A DNA stretch of 64,000 nucleotides from Streptomyces sp. CBMA152 (GTDB taxonomy: Bacteria; Actinomycetota; Actinomycetes; Streptomycetales; Streptomycetaceae): the NCBI RefSeq assembly GCF_014596475.1, contig NZ_MECJ01000004.1, forward strand, positions 143,486 to 207,485, written 5' to 3'. The position numbers and the translations under genes are program-made. Positions 42,101 through 51,705 of the stretch are shown piece after piece. The notes beneath the pieces are model-generated. The model saw only the letters and a list, made by a program, of their open reading frames with translations. It did not search any database and had not been told where the DNA came from. How positions within the stretch are numbered: the first letter of the stretch is position 1; each line of letters begins with the position of its first letter.

Positions 42101-43609
42101 GGCGCTGAATCGCATGTAGCCGTAGTTCGTCGACGACGTGCTGTCGTCGCCGGACAGACCGAACGTCCAGGTATCGTTCCCTGCTGCGGCAACAGCCCTG
42201 ATGCGGCTGGTGACGTCGAAGTTGACATACCTCGTTCCGCAGTCGGGCCAGGCGCTCTTGACGTCCTGGGTGCCGATCGTGGCCACCACCTTGGGCTTGT
42301 TGTCCCACGACGTGCTGTCGCTGATCCTTTCGGTCTCCTTGAGAGTGACCGGCCAGGTGTTGTCGCAGCCCGCGTCCGCGCCGTAGGTCTCCGCCAGCGT
42401 CAGGGTGGACTTGGAGATCACCATGCTCTTGTAGAGGTTGCGTGCGTTGATCTCGTAGTACGCCTCCTGCATGCCGTAGCAGCGCGAGGAGTAGTGCTGG
42501 TAGCCGACGCCCTGACCGTTGTCCTGCGCCTTGTCGTACGCGGGGTTGGGATTGCCCGGACTGGGACAGCCCTCCTGGGCCACGGTGAAGTGGCCGGTCT
42601 GCCCGGTGAGTGGGCTGCTGAACGTCGGGTCGATGTACACCGGGTAGGTGGTCGCGGACCCGGTGAGCAGGTTCGCGTCGGGAGTGAGGGTGAGGGCACC
42701 GGCCTCTGCGGTCATACCGACTTGCTGGACCTTGGCGCCGGTACCGGGACCGGTGGCCGAGGATGTCCCGGTGGGATCAACGGCCGCCACACCACTACGG
42801 CGGGGCACCGCCGCAGGCGTCAGGGACTTCGGCGAGGTCGCCGTCGACTGCTGGCCGGTGGAGGAGTCCCACATGAGGGGCGCGGCGCTGGCGTAGACCA
42901 CGTTCCCGTCGGGCGCTTTGGCAGCGAGACGGCCTGTAGCGTCCGCGCTGAGCGTCAGTCCGTCAGTGCTCGTGGCCAGGCGCAGCTTCTTCAACTCGGG
43001 ATTGGCTGCCGCGGTCGCGTCGTGGACGACCAGGACTTCGCTGAACTCGCCCTGGGCGCTGACAGACGCTTGCAGGTCCACCCCGGGCAGGACCTGTGCG
43101 TACAGCGCCGTGTTGCCCTTTACCGTCGGGGCGGGAAGCCCGTGGGGGAAGGAGACCGCGAGCCGGTGCCCGGCGCCGTCGGCCAATGCCGCCAACGGCC
43201 CGGTGCCGCCGCCGGACAATGCCACCTCGCCCGGTGTGGCCGCAGGGCTGTAGGTCCCGTCGCTGTTTCTCGCGAGCGTGGCATCGAGTGACTTCCAGAT
43301 TCCGCTTTTCTCCACCCGAACCGGTTTCAGGTTCGTTGTGGTTGTCACTGTGCCGTCGGGATTAGCCAGTGTCTGGCTCAATTGGGTTGTCTGGTTTTCG
43401 ATGGGAACGGGTTTGCCATCCGCCTGGGCCTGGCGGAGCGCCGCCAGGGTGGGATTGTCCGACGTGGGCTGGGTCGGGTCTGTCGGCGGCGTGATATCGG
43501 CCATCGCTTGGCCGGAAAGTGAAATGACCAGTCCTAATGCCGCTGACAGGAGAGTCAAATGTTGCCCAAGTCTCCGACGTGTCAGTGTCGGTCGATGATG
43601 CCTGCGCAT
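39161..43609 (-). CDS. Large secreted FG-GAP/VCBS protein with ricin-type lectin domain
   Basis: A 1,482-residue exported protein. A signal peptide (1-37, ending SGQAMA) precedes a DNRLRE-like beta-rich region (about 340-520), then FG-GAP/VCBS calcium-binding repeats (from about 770, such as GDLTGDGIPDLL and GDVNGDGLNDLW) that form a beta-propeller. A ricin-type lectin domain (about 1008-1131) has QVWGC, QQW and QVW repeats for sugar binding. The propeller resumes to the C-terminus. It is divergent from the RHS toxin, with 301 bp between. Its N-terminal region is typical of proteins that accompany RHS proteins in actinobacteria. No enzyme domain was found. It may be an adhesin or an extracellular partner of the RHS protein. 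Confidence 0.83.
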   Translation of the reverse strand: MRRHHRPTLTRRRLGQHLTLLSAALGLVISLSGQAMADITPPTDPTQPTSDNPTLAALRQAQADGKPVPIENQTTQLSQTLANPDGTVTTTTNLKPVRVEKSGIWKSLDATLARNSDGTYSPAATPGEVALSGGGTGPLAALADGAGHRLAVSFPHGLPAPTVKGNTALYAQVLPGVDLQASVSAQGEFSEVLVVHDATAAANPELKKLRLATSTDGLTLSADATGRLAAKAPDGNVVYASAAPLMWDSSTGQQSTATSPKSLTPAAVPRRSGVAAVDPTGTSSATGPGTGAKVQQVGMTAEAGALTLTPDANLLTGSATTYPVYIDPTFSSPLTGQTGHFTVAQEGCPSPGNPNPAYDKAQDNGQGVGYQHYSSRCYGMQEAYYEINARNLYKSMVISKSTLTLAETYGADAGCDNTWPVTLKETERISDSTSWDNKPKVVATIGTQDVKSAWPDCGTRYVNFDVTSRIRAVAAAGNDTWTFGLSGDDSTSSTNYGYMRFSANPYITTVFDLHPAVDSASTTPDSMNPSGAACNNGTPGWIGATTLTGGNSNIDLNARVATYMSGVNLKAVFNVWDNRKDNGKGNGSTVSAPSSPYVASGTTVHTNIGTAVQDGHAYGWEVHATDGTLDSPLLTLCHFNVDLTPPTPAAFGDSAAYPPLGSDRAPTAHAGDTGITIPVTSTDPTPTGCELAPCVKSGIRRFEYSLDAPIPPTGAKSIAATPDGSGTAKVDIPVNLTAQQWGTHTLYVQAVDGAGNARPSSYRFYAPWNPATKVTAGDLTGDGIPDLLTPDKSGSLLLVPGNTDPAATPVTASTASQSPDGTGWDNYLVAHRGSLSQSGVDDLFAYNKSTHNLYAYSNDANRNGTPGHFTNTSGIIPIPDKPDCNTASACDGYDHTWASVTQFLAPGSFDNTRGLADLITVENKKLWYYPGTDTGGLHLGKGMLLGTGDWSHATLIAPGTVGGAPTLWARDDASGVLYSYPLQFDANGIPTTLTAPASHTLVSGVTAAGGGNLCLDVDHGSTTNGTKIQVWGCNNSAPQQWVLGADNTVRNYGKCLDATGGGTANWTPIELYTCNGGGAQQWKPGPGGSLVNPASGRCLAYPSSNTTPGTQLILADCATIADQVWSGNATNPLPAQAALLAPYLDKATYPLVSSPGDVNSQGGDPDTNPDLYATTNRDAITEYSGKAPVGGLAQFNAPVTLGYLHKRTGADAEGDLNGDGIPDLTAIDKDGQLRVYPGTGNGGQANGPQLGGGWAGGDISHRGDWTGDGYEDLVAHLPGDASHLWLYRGTGFSGFSGRYALNRPAGSPSPDWSKTTQVITAGDLTMDSHPDLLAIEDDALYLFPGTADGQLATPIKIGTAGWNDMELLAPGDVNGDGLNDLWARRKSTGDIYQYLNDPLNPGTPLGNGSNALLIGGGVTTSGYPAVAAIGDGNQDGHPDLWTTVTSDDHLHFFAGNGSNSTGFAPGTDVSGGGWTTTIKQIA

Positions 43610-43910
43610 GTGGTGTTACCCCCCATGAGATCCGCGAGAAAATTCCTGGTCGGATGGCAGCTCGGCGCGTTCGTCGGCCGAACTGCGTTAAGCGGAATGG
43701 TTTCCCCCTGCAGCACAATGCCTCCTGGGCTCCGTGTGCCTCGCGTGATGCTTGTGTAAAGAGCGAGGAAAGTTACGGGAGTCGTCCGGAGGGGGTGCCG
43801 AGGCAGGCTATTGCGAATCGTACGCCTGTAGCAATACGGTTCGGTGATTCTCGCGGGGCTGGACAACAGCTCTGCCTATAACGGGGGCCTTTTACGGTCA
43901 CGCACTTGGG
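43610..43910. promoter_or_regulatory. Divergent promoter region of FG-GAP and RHS genes
   Basis: 301 bp between divergent starts. Part is AT-richer than its surroundings. I see no clear operator. Confidence 0.4.
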
Positions 43911-46900
43911 GTGGGGACTTTGAGAGTGCGTTCTTCAGCGCGCCCTTTTTCCGGGTTACGGACGAGAGGCGCAGCGCGTCGCGTCACTGTGGCCACAGCC
44001 GTGTTCGCCGCGCTGTCGTTGGTCGTTCCGCTGGCATCCGCCGAAGGCGTCGGCGGCTACCACTACAAGGGAAAGGTCTGGGCGGACGGCGAGTTGCCGG
44101 CTCAGCCGGTAGTGGACGGGCATCCGGTCACCGAGGCCAAGGGGGCGCCTCGGGCCGGAATCCCCAAGGGCGCCCGCGCCCTGAGCGCCTACACGCCACA
44201 GACCCCCAAGTGGCCTGCGGTCAGCACGGATTCGGTCGTCCTCACTCCGCCGGGCGAGGTGAAGACGCCCGCATCCGGCGCAGATTCGGGCCGCTCGCGG
44301 ACCTCCGGCACCGCTTCGGCGACCGCCCCCAAGAGAGCCGGGACGTCCCCGGTATGGGTTGGCCCTGTCGCTGCCCGTGATGCATCCAAGGCGCTCAAGA
44401 ACGGGGCAGCGGCGAAGTCCGCGACACCGTCCTCGGTCACCGTCAAGACGGCCGATCGACGGCTGGCGCAGGCCGCGCATGTCGACGGCCTGCTGGTCGG
44501 CTTGGTTCGCTCGGACGGCAGGAGCGACGCCGGGCAGGTGTCGGTGGCACTCGACTACAGTGCGATCGCCCAGGCGTACGGCGGCGGTTGGGGCTCCCGT
44601 CTGCATCTGGTCTTGATGCCGGGCTGCGCCCTGACGACCCCGCAGATGTCGGCCTGCCAGGTCCAGACGCCGCTGGCCACCACCAATGACACCACGGCGC
44701 AGAAGCTCACGGCGTCGGTTACCCTTCCGGCCGGCAACCTGCTGAGCGCCCTCAAGTCGCAGGCAACCCAGGGAGCTTCGGCGAGTCCCGCGGTGGCGCC
44801 GATGTCGCTGGCGGTCGCGGCGGTGGCCGGTACGGGCGGTTCCCAGGGCGACTACACGGCGACGTCGCTGTCGGCCTCGGGATCCTGGGCGCAGTCCGCG
44901 TCGGGAGCGTTCACCTACAGCTACCCGGTCGCCGCCCCGCCGGCCCTGGGCGGCGGCGCGCCGTCGGTCGCGCTCTCGTACAACTCCCAGTCCATCGACG
45001 GGGAGACCTCCGCGCGCAATTCGCAAGCCTCGTGGATCGGTGACGGCTGGTCGTACAGCCCCGGCTTCCTGGAGCGTTCGTACAAGCCGTGCCGGTACGA
45101 CGGGATCAAGGACTCCGGCGACGAGTGCTGGGGCGGCTACAACGCCACCCTCTCGCTCGGCTCCCACACCGGCCAACTGGTGCGTGACAAGGACGGCATC
45201 TACCACTTGTCCTCGGACGACGGCACGAGGATCGAGCGGCTGACCGGGGCCGGCAACGGTCTGTGGGACGGGGAGTACTTCAAGGTCACCACCACCGACG
45301 GCACCGCCTACTACCTGGGTCTCAATCACGCCCCCGGCACCACCTCGGACGACGCGACCAACAGCGCCTGGGGCATGCCGGTCTATCACCCCAAGTCGGG
45401 AGACCCGTGCTACGACTCGGGCAAGGGCAACGACTCCCAGTGCTACAAGCCGGTCGGCTATCGCTTCAACCTGGACTTCGTCGTCGACCCGCATGGCAAC
45501 GCCCAGCGCTACGAGTACGCGACCGAGTCGAACTACTACAACATGGGCTACGGCCAGGTCGCCGCGGACAACAAGGGTGGCACGCTCACCCAGTACACCC
45601 GTGGCGGCTACCTCAACCGTATTTCCTACGGTTACAAGCTGGCTGACGCGATCGCGGGCAAGGACCCCGCGGCGCGTATCAACTTCACCACCGCGCAGCG
45701 CTGCACCACCTCCGACAGCGTTTGCACGTACGACAACCTCAGCAAGGACACGGCCACCAACTGGCCGGACGTGCCGTACGACGCGAACTGCCCCTCGACG
45801 TACAAGACGCACAGCGACAACGACGACGACAAGGACGTCTGCAAGCTCGGCTCGCCGACCTTCTGGTCGACGTACCGGCTGAAGAAGATCACCACCCAGG
45901 TCAAGACCGGCAGCGGCTTCCAGGACGTCGACTCCTACACCCTCACCCACGTTTTCTCCGACGCGGGCGGGGTCATCGACCCGGTCACCGGGAAGACCAC
46001 CGACTCGAAGAACGCCGGCACGCTGCAGTCGGTGATGTGGCTGTCGTCCATCCAGCACACCGGCCTCGACACCAGTGCAGGCGGCAGCGACCCGATCACC
46101 CTGGACCCGGTCACTTTCACCGGCATCGAGACGGACAACCGGGTCGACGGCCTCGATCCCGGTGCCCCGCCGCTGTACCAGCCGCGGATCTCCAGCATCC
46201 GCACCGAGAGCGGCGAGTCCATCGCGGTCACCTACCGCAATCCGGAGTGCTCACGGGTCAACCACACCATGCCGTCTTCGGGCGACAGCAACACCATGGC
46301 CTGCTACCCGGTGCACTGGAATCCGTCGGGGGCAGTCACCCCGATCGACGACTGGTTCCAGAAGACGCTGGTCATCCAGGTCACCGACAGCGACCTGACC
46401 AAGGCCAACTCCCCGCCGAAGGTGACCGACTACAGCTACGGCGGCGGCGCGGCCTGGCACCGCGACGACTCCGACCTCACCGACGACCAGTACCGCGACT
46501 GGAGCGACTTCCGCGGCTACCGCACCGTCACCACCACCACCGGCACGGCACCGGACCCGATCACCAAATCCGTCTCCACCTACCTGCAGGGAATGGACGG
46601 CGACTACAAAGCCGACGGCAGCAAGCGGTCCGTCTCCATCAAGAATTCCGTCGACGACACCGCGGTGACCGACAGCAACTGGCTGGCCGGTGCCACGCTG
46701 GAGACCGACGTCTACAGCAACGCGGGCGGCATCCCGGTCGGCAAGACACTCAACGGGCCGCTCAACGCGACGACCACCACCAGCACCTCGCGTACGGCCT
46801 GGACGTCCAAGGACCCGGCCCCGGACACCCTGTCGACTCTTCCGGACCTCGCCGCGCACCGCACCACCTCCGTCACCAACCGCAGCCTGGAGCTGCTCGC

Positions 46901-49900
46901 CGACGGCAGCTGGCGCACCAAGAAGGGGGTTACGGAGTACGACAGCTACGGGCGCGTGCAGCAACTCGACGACAAGGGCGACGTCTCCGACCCCAAGCAG
47001 GAACGTTGCTCCATCACCAGCTACGCCGACGCCCCGTCCGGCAACCCGATGATGCTCACCTACCCCAGTGAGACGCTGGAGTTGGCGGGAGGCTGCGACA
47101 CCAAGCCGGACAGCAAGACCACCCTGAGCCACAAGCGGCTCTTCTACGACGGCGACGGCAGCGTCTCCAACGTCGGCACCTACGGCAAGCTCGGCCAGGC
47201 ATGGGGCTCGGACGGCAAGTCGCATTCGCTGGGATACCTCAGTGCGACGCAGGCGGTGACGAAGTACGACTCCTCGGGTGATCCCGTCTACCAGACGCTC
47301 GCAGCCGTCAGCTATGACGACTACGGGCGTGTGACCAAGACGCTGGACACCGCGGCGCAGGCCACGACCACCGCCTACTCGCCGGGCGCCGACGTCCTGC
47401 CGACCAAGGTCACCACGACGTATCCGCAGCCCTTCGGCTGGGCCAGCACGGTCACCGTCGACCCGAGACGCGGGCTGACCATTCAGTCCGTCGACGCCAA
47501 CAACCGTGTCACGGACATGACCTACGACGCGCTCGGCCGCCGCACCCAGGTGTGGATGCCGGGCCGGGACAAGGCGACCCACATCCAGAGCCCGGACCGC
47601 AAGTTCGGCTACGCAGTCCACGGCAGCGGCGACAGCCCCGACCCGTCCACCGTCACCACGCAGACCCTGCGCGAGGACGAGACGTACAGCACCGCGATCA
47701 CGATCTACGACGGACTGCTGCGCACCCGCCAGCAGCAGACGACCACCGCCGACAACTCCGCGGGGCGGCTGATCACTTCCACGGGCTACGACAGCCACGG
47801 CTGGTCCGTCTCCAGCATCGCGGCCTACTCCGAGCCCACCACTTCGCCCGCCACGACGCTGTGGGTGGAGAAGGAGAACACCGTCCCGTCCCAGACCCGC
47901 ACGGTCTACGACGGCCAGGGCCGGTCCATCGCCACCCAGCAGTGGTCCAGGGCGGTCAAGCTCTGGGAGTCCACCACCGCCTACCCGGGCGCCGACCGGA
48001 CCGAGACCACTCCGCCCAACGGCGGACAGCCGACCGTCACCTTCACCAACGCGCAGGGGCAGAAGACCGCCACCCGTCTGAAGGACACCACCCCCGACCG
48101 CAAGCTGTCGGCCGGAACCGTCATCGCCTCGGGTAGCTCGGTTGCCTCCAACAGCGTGCGCCTGTCCATGCAGCCGGACGGCAACCTGGTCCTGACCGGC
48201 ATCACCAGCGGCCAGACCCTGTGGTCGTCGAACACCGCTGGAAACCCGGGTGCGAATGCCACTGTCCGCACCGACGGCAGCCTGGTGGTCACCGGCACCT
48301 CTGGCACGGTCCTGTGGAACTCCGGCAGCGGCACCACCGGCGCGACCGGCGCGTACGCGATGGTCCGCGACGACGCGAGCGTGCAGATGTACAACGCCGC
48401 GGGCAAGAGCGTCTGGACCTCGGGCACCCAGGGCAAGGTCGCCGCAGCGGATGTGACGACCAGCTACACGTACACCGCGGCCGGCAAGACCGAGTCGATC
48501 AGCGACACCGTCGGCAACACCTGGTTGTACACCTACGACCTTCTGGGACGGAAGACCGCTCAGACCGACCCCGACTCGGGCAGCAGCACCTACAGCTACG
48601 ACCAGCAGGGGCGACTGACCCAGAGCACCGACGGGCGCGGACAGACCGTCTCCACCACCTACGACGGTCTCGGCCGCAAGACCGGCCTCTACGACGGAAC
48701 CAGCACCACCGACCCGACCAAGCAGCTCGCAGCCTGGACCTACGACACCCTCGCCAAGGGCTACCCGACCTCCTCGACGCGCTACGTCGGCGGCGCGAAC
48801 GGCAGCGCCTACGTCAAGAAGGTCAACGACTACAACACCGCCTACCAGCCCACCGGAACGACCACCGTCATCCCGGCGGCCGAGGGCAAGCTCGCCGGCA
48901 CCTACAGCAACACTGCGGCCTACACCCCGAACGTCGGGATGCTGCAGTCCACGACCTACGGTGCCGACGCAGGCCTGCCCGGGGAGACCGTCGGCTACGG
49001 CTACAACCTCCAGGGCGGCCTCGTCGAGACCGGCTCCGAGCTGGCGCCCTATCTGGACATCACGCTGTACACGCCGCTGGGGCAGGTGATCCAGTCCACT
49101 TACGGCCTGTACGGCAAGCAGCTGCGAACCGCGCAGACCTACGACCAGGCCACCGGCCGTCTGGCCACCAATACGGTCAGTCTCCAGACCAGCAGCACCA
49201 ACCCGATCGACGCCACCACCTACGGCTACGACCAGGCAGGAAACCTCACTGCCGCCAACGACGTCCAGTCCTTGGGCGGCACGACCACCGGCATCGACAC
49301 CCAGTGCTTCGCCTACGACGGGCTGAACCGGCTTGCCGAAGCCTGGACCGACACCAAGGGCACCACGAGCCCTGCTGTAGGCCAGCTCGCGCAGTGCAAC
49401 ACCGCAACTCCGTCCACCGCGACCCTTGGCGGCCCGGCCCCGTACTGGCAGTCCTTCACCTACAACCTGCTCGGTGACCGCACCCAGCAGGTCAAGCACG
49501 ACACCACCGGTAACGCGCTCAAGAACACCGTCCAGACCAGCGCCTACCCCGGCGGCGGCACCGCCCAGGCCGCCCGGCCCAACACCGCCACCAGCGTGAC
49601 CACCACCGGGCCGAGTGGAACCGCCACTCTCACACCGCACTACGACGCCGCGGGCAACACCATCAGCCGCGACACCAAGACCGGCACGGCCGCCGCCACC
49701 ACCCAGAACCTCACCTACAACAGTGAAGGCCGCACCGACACCGTCACGACTCCCAAGACGGGAGGCGGCACCCAGACCTCCAACTACCTCTACGACGCCG
49801 ACGGCAAACTGCTCCTCCAAAAGGGCGCGGACTCCAACGTCCTCTACCTCTTCGGCGGCGCCGAGCAGCTCACCCTTACCAAGGTCACCGACAAGGTCGC

Positions 49901-51704
49901 GGGCCTGCGCTACTACACCAGCCCCGACGGCACCCGCATCACCCGCTCCTCCGCCGGAACCCTGACCTATCAGCCCACCAACCCCCAGAAGACCGCCCAG
50001 CTCCAGGTCGACGCCTCCAGCCTCGCCGTCACCCGCCGCGCCTACGACCCCTACGGCGCACCCCGCGGCACCACCCCGGCCGGCTGGATCGACAACCGCG
50101 GCTACCTGGGCAAGCCTGTCGATTCCGCCAGCGGCCTGAACCTCCTGGGCGCCCGCAACTACGACCCCGTCCTGGGACGGTTCCTCAGCGTCGACCCGGT
50201 GCTGGAAGCTGGCGATGCCAACCAGATGGGCGGCTACACCTACGCCGGCGACGACCCCGTCAACGGCAGCGACCCCAGCGGCCTGTGGCCCTCGTGGAGC
50301 GACGTCGGTGACTTCTTCACCGGCGTCGGCGACTCGGTCGTCGGCACGCCGTGGGAATGGGGCGTCAACGGCCTGGGCTACTTCGGCAACTCCATCTCCA
50401 GCATCTGGAACGGCGAGAACGAACTCTTCAACGAGTGGACCGGCTGGGAAGGCCCGCCGGGCCTCCTGGACATGGAGCTGCCGCACAACTCATGGGAGTC
50501 GGACGGCCACCCGCTCGCCGACCTGTTCGGTGTCGACTCGAATTCCACGGCTTACGTCGCCGGAGAAGTGACCGGAACCGTCGCACAGGTCGCCGCGGAC
50601 GGCTACGGCGTCTACAAGCTCGCCAAGGACTACAAGGCCGAAAAGGCGGCAGTTGCTGCCGCGGGCGAGGTCGGCGAAGCCGGGGGCACCGTCAGCAGGA
50701 TGCTCCGCGACGACCCGGACGCGGGCACACCCCCGGCCAAGCCCGACGCCGGCAAGCCCGCCGACGGCGGCAAACCGAGCAAGCCGAGTACAGGAACCCA
50801 CGACAGCCCGGAACCCAAACCCGAGGCCCCGGTCGAGGCGGGCAGCGGAGGCGGAAAGTGCAGCTTCACCCCGGACACCCTCGTCCTGATGGACCAGGGA
50901 AAGACCAAGCCCATCGGAAAGATCGAGGTCGGCGACAAGGTCGAGGCCGCAAACCCTGCCACTGGCAAGGACGTTGGGCCGCGCCAGGTCACAGCGAAGT
51001 TCGTCAACCACGACTATGACCTCGTCGACATCGAGGTCCAGGGCGAAGACGGCAAGACCGCCACGCTCCACACCACGTCCAAGCATCCCTTCTGGGACGC
51101 CACCGATCGGGACTGGGTCCCGGCAGGCAAGCTCAAGACTGGTCACACCCTGGCCACTAACAGGGGGCAGCGAGCCACCCTTGTCGCGATCCACACGGTC
51201 ACCGGTGCGGCCGACATGCACAACCTCACCGTCGCCGAACTCCACACATACTATGTGCTGGCAGGAACCATTCCCGTCCTGGTTCACAACACCAATGGTG
51301 CTTGTGATATAGGCGATGGCTATCTGTACCGTGGTCTCGCCAAGGGGCACCGTGGTTACGATGCCGCAACTGAAGGCCGTGCGGTTCCCCGTGGTGGCCA
51401 CTCGAACATCAAAGCGCATGTGGGTGGAAATCAAACGGATTCCGTCTTCACGTCTTGGACGCACGATATTGAGAGGGCCACGGAAGGCGCCCAAGAGCTG
51501 AACGATAAATGGGTTGGGGAAGGCATCATATTGCGGACCAGGGAGGCGGATATAGATCCCGCGATCGGGCCGTCGCGAAACATCCGGATTCACGGTACCG
51601 AGTACGACATGGATGAAGACGAGCACCTCATTGTCGGAGAGTTCCAAGCACCGGAAGTCAGTTATGATTTCGGAGAGACTTGGGAAAGGGTTGCAGGGAA
51701 GTGA
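43911..51704 (+). CDS. Secreted RHS polymorphic toxin with bulb-type lectin, Hint domain and ART-like toxin
   Basis: A 2,597-residue protein. A signal peptide (about 23-45, ending PLASA) precedes an SpvB/TcdB-like N-terminal region (about 330-600). RHS/YD repeats follow (YDALGRRTQVW; YDLLGRKTAQTD). A bulb-type lectin domain (about 1391-1510, MQPDGNLVL and WSSNT) interrupts them. The RHS core ends NYDPVLGRFLSVDP (about 2080-2094). A Hint (intein-like) domain spans about 2316-2461, starting with Cys in GGKCSFTPDT and ending VLVHN; it should cut off the toxin. The last 136 residues look like an ADP-ribosyltransferase (YLYRGL, FTSWT, EDEHLIVGEF for the R-S-E triad). GTG 43911, TTG 43920 and GTG 43926 are possible starts. 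The toxin tip has lower GC than the body. Confidence 0.87.
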   Translation: MGTLRVRSSARPFSGLRTRGAARRVTVATAVFAALSLVVPLASAEGVGGYHYKGKVWADGELPAQPVVDGHPVTEAKGAPRAGIPKGARALSAYTPQTPKWPAVSTDSVVLTPPGEVKTPASGADSGRSRTSGTASATAPKRAGTSPVWVGPVAARDASKALKNGAAAKSATPSSVTVKTADRRLAQAAHVDGLLVGLVRSDGRSDAGQVSVALDYSAIAQAYGGGWGSRLHLVLMPGCALTTPQMSACQVQTPLATTNDTTAQKLTASVTLPAGNLLSALKSQATQGASASPAVAPMSLAVAAVAGTGGSQGDYTATSLSASGSWAQSASGAFTYSYPVAAPPALGGGAPSVALSYNSQSIDGETSARNSQASWIGDGWSYSPGFLERSYKPCRYDGIKDSGDECWGGYNATLSLGSHTGQLVRDKDGIYHLSSDDGTRIERLTGAGNGLWDGEYFKVTTTDGTAYYLGLNHAPGTTSDDATNSAWGMPVYHPKSGDPCYDSGKGNDSQCYKPVGYRFNLDFVVDPHGNAQRYEYATESNYYNMGYGQVAADNKGGTLTQYTRGGYLNRISYGYKLADAIAGKDPAARINFTTAQRCTTSDSVCTYDNLSKDTATNWPDVPYDANCPSTYKTHSDNDDDKDVCKLGSPTFWSTYRLKKITTQVKTGSGFQDVDSYTLTHVFSDAGGVIDPVTGKTTDSKNAGTLQSVMWLSSIQHTGLDTSAGGSDPITLDPVTFTGIETDNRVDGLDPGAPPLYQPRISSIRTESGESIAVTYRNPECSRVNHTMPSSGDSNTMACYPVHWNPSGAVTPIDDWFQKTLVIQVTDSDLTKANSPPKVTDYSYGGGAAWHRDDSDLTDDQYRDWSDFRGYRTVTTTTGTAPDPITKSVSTYLQGMDGDYKADGSKRSVSIKNSVDDTAVTDSNWLAGATLETDVYSNAGGIPVGKTLNGPLNATTTTSTSRTAWTSKDPAPDTLSTLPDLAAHRTTSVTNRSLELLADGSWRTKKGVTEYDSYGRVQQLDDKGDVSDPKQERCSITSYADAPSGNPMMLTYPSETLELAGGCDTKPDSKTTLSHKRLFYDGDGSVSNVGTYGKLGQAWGSDGKSHSLGYLSATQAVTKYDSSGDPVYQTLAAVSYDDYGRVTKTLDTAAQATTTAYSPGADVLPTKVTTTYPQPFGWASTVTVDPRRGLTIQSVDANNRVTDMTYDALGRRTQVWMPGRDKATHIQSPDRKFGYAVHGSGDSPDPSTVTTQTLREDETYSTAITIYDGLLRTRQQQTTTADNSAGRLITSTGYDSHGWSVSSIAAYSEPTTSPATTLWVEKENTVPSQTRTVYDGQGRSIATQQWSRAVKLWESTTAYPGADRTETTPPNGGQPTVTFTNAQGQKTATRLKDTTPDRKLSAGTVIASGSSVASNSVRLSMQPDGNLVLTGITSGQTLWSSNTAGNPGANATVRTDGSLVVTGTSGTVLWNSGSGTTGATGAYAMVRDDASVQMYNAAGKSVWTSGTQGKVAAADVTTSYTYTAAGKTESISDTVGNTWLYTYDLLGRKTAQTDPDSGSSTYSYDQQGRLTQSTDGRGQTVSTTYDGLGRKTGLYDGTSTTDPTKQLAAWTYDTLAKGYPTSSTRYVGGANGSAYVKKVNDYNTAYQPTGTTTVIPAAEGKLAGTYSNTAAYTPNVGMLQSTTYGADAGLPGETVGYGYNLQGGLVETGSELAPYLDITLYTPLGQVIQSTYGLYGKQLRTAQTYDQATGRLATNTVSLQTSSTNPIDATTYGYDQAGNLTAANDVQSLGGTTTGIDTQCFAYDGLNRLAEAWTDTKGTTSPAVGQLAQCNTATPSTATLGGPAPYWQSFTYNLLGDRTQQVKHDTTGNALKNTVQTSAYPGGGTAQAARPNTATSVTTTGPSGTATLTPHYDAAGNTISRDTKTGTAAATTQNLTYNSEGRTDTVTTPKTGGGTQTSNYLYDADGKLLLQKGADSNVLYLFGGAEQLTLTKVTDKVAGLRYYTSPDGTRITRSSAGTLTYQPTNPQKTAQLQVDASSLAVTRRAYDPYGAPRGTTPAGWIDNRGYLGKPVDSASGLNLLGARNYDPVLGRFLSVDPVLEAGDANQMGGYTYAGDDPVNGSDPSGLWPSWSDVGDFFTGVGDSVVGTPWEWGVNGLGYFGNSISSIWNGENELFNEWTGWEGPPGLLDMELPHNSWESDGHPLADLFGVDSNSTAYVAGEVTGTVAQVAADGYGVYKLAKDYKAEKAAVAAAGEVGEAGGTVSRMLRDDPDAGTPPAKPDAGKPADGGKPSKPSTGTHDSPEPKPEAPVEAGSGGGKCSFTPDTLVLMDQGKTKPIGKIEVGDKVEAANPATGKDVGPRQVTAKFVNHDYDLVDIEVQGEDGKTATLHTTSKHPFWDATDRDWVPAGKLKTGHTLATNRGQRATLVAIHTVTGAADMHNLTVAELHTYYVLAGTIPVLVHNTNGACDIGDGYLYRGLAKGHRGYDAATEGRAVPRGGHSNIKAHVGGNQTDSVFTSWTHDIERATEGAQELNDKWVGEGIILRTREADIDPAIGPSRNIRIHGTEYDMDEDEHLIVGEFQAPEVSYDFGETWERVAGK

Positions 51705-51705
51705 G

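Noticed and set aside
40490..43291. A 933-codon plus-strand open frame opposite the FG-GAP gene
   Set aside because: The minus-strand gene has a signal peptide and clear domains; the plus-strand product has none and is a composition artefact.
46251..50486. A 1,411-codon open frame on the minus strand inside the RHS gene (also 43956-46058)
   Set aside because: It is antisense to the RHS gene and its product is low-complexity Gly/Val/Arg sequence. Long antisense frames are expected in very high-GC coding DNA.
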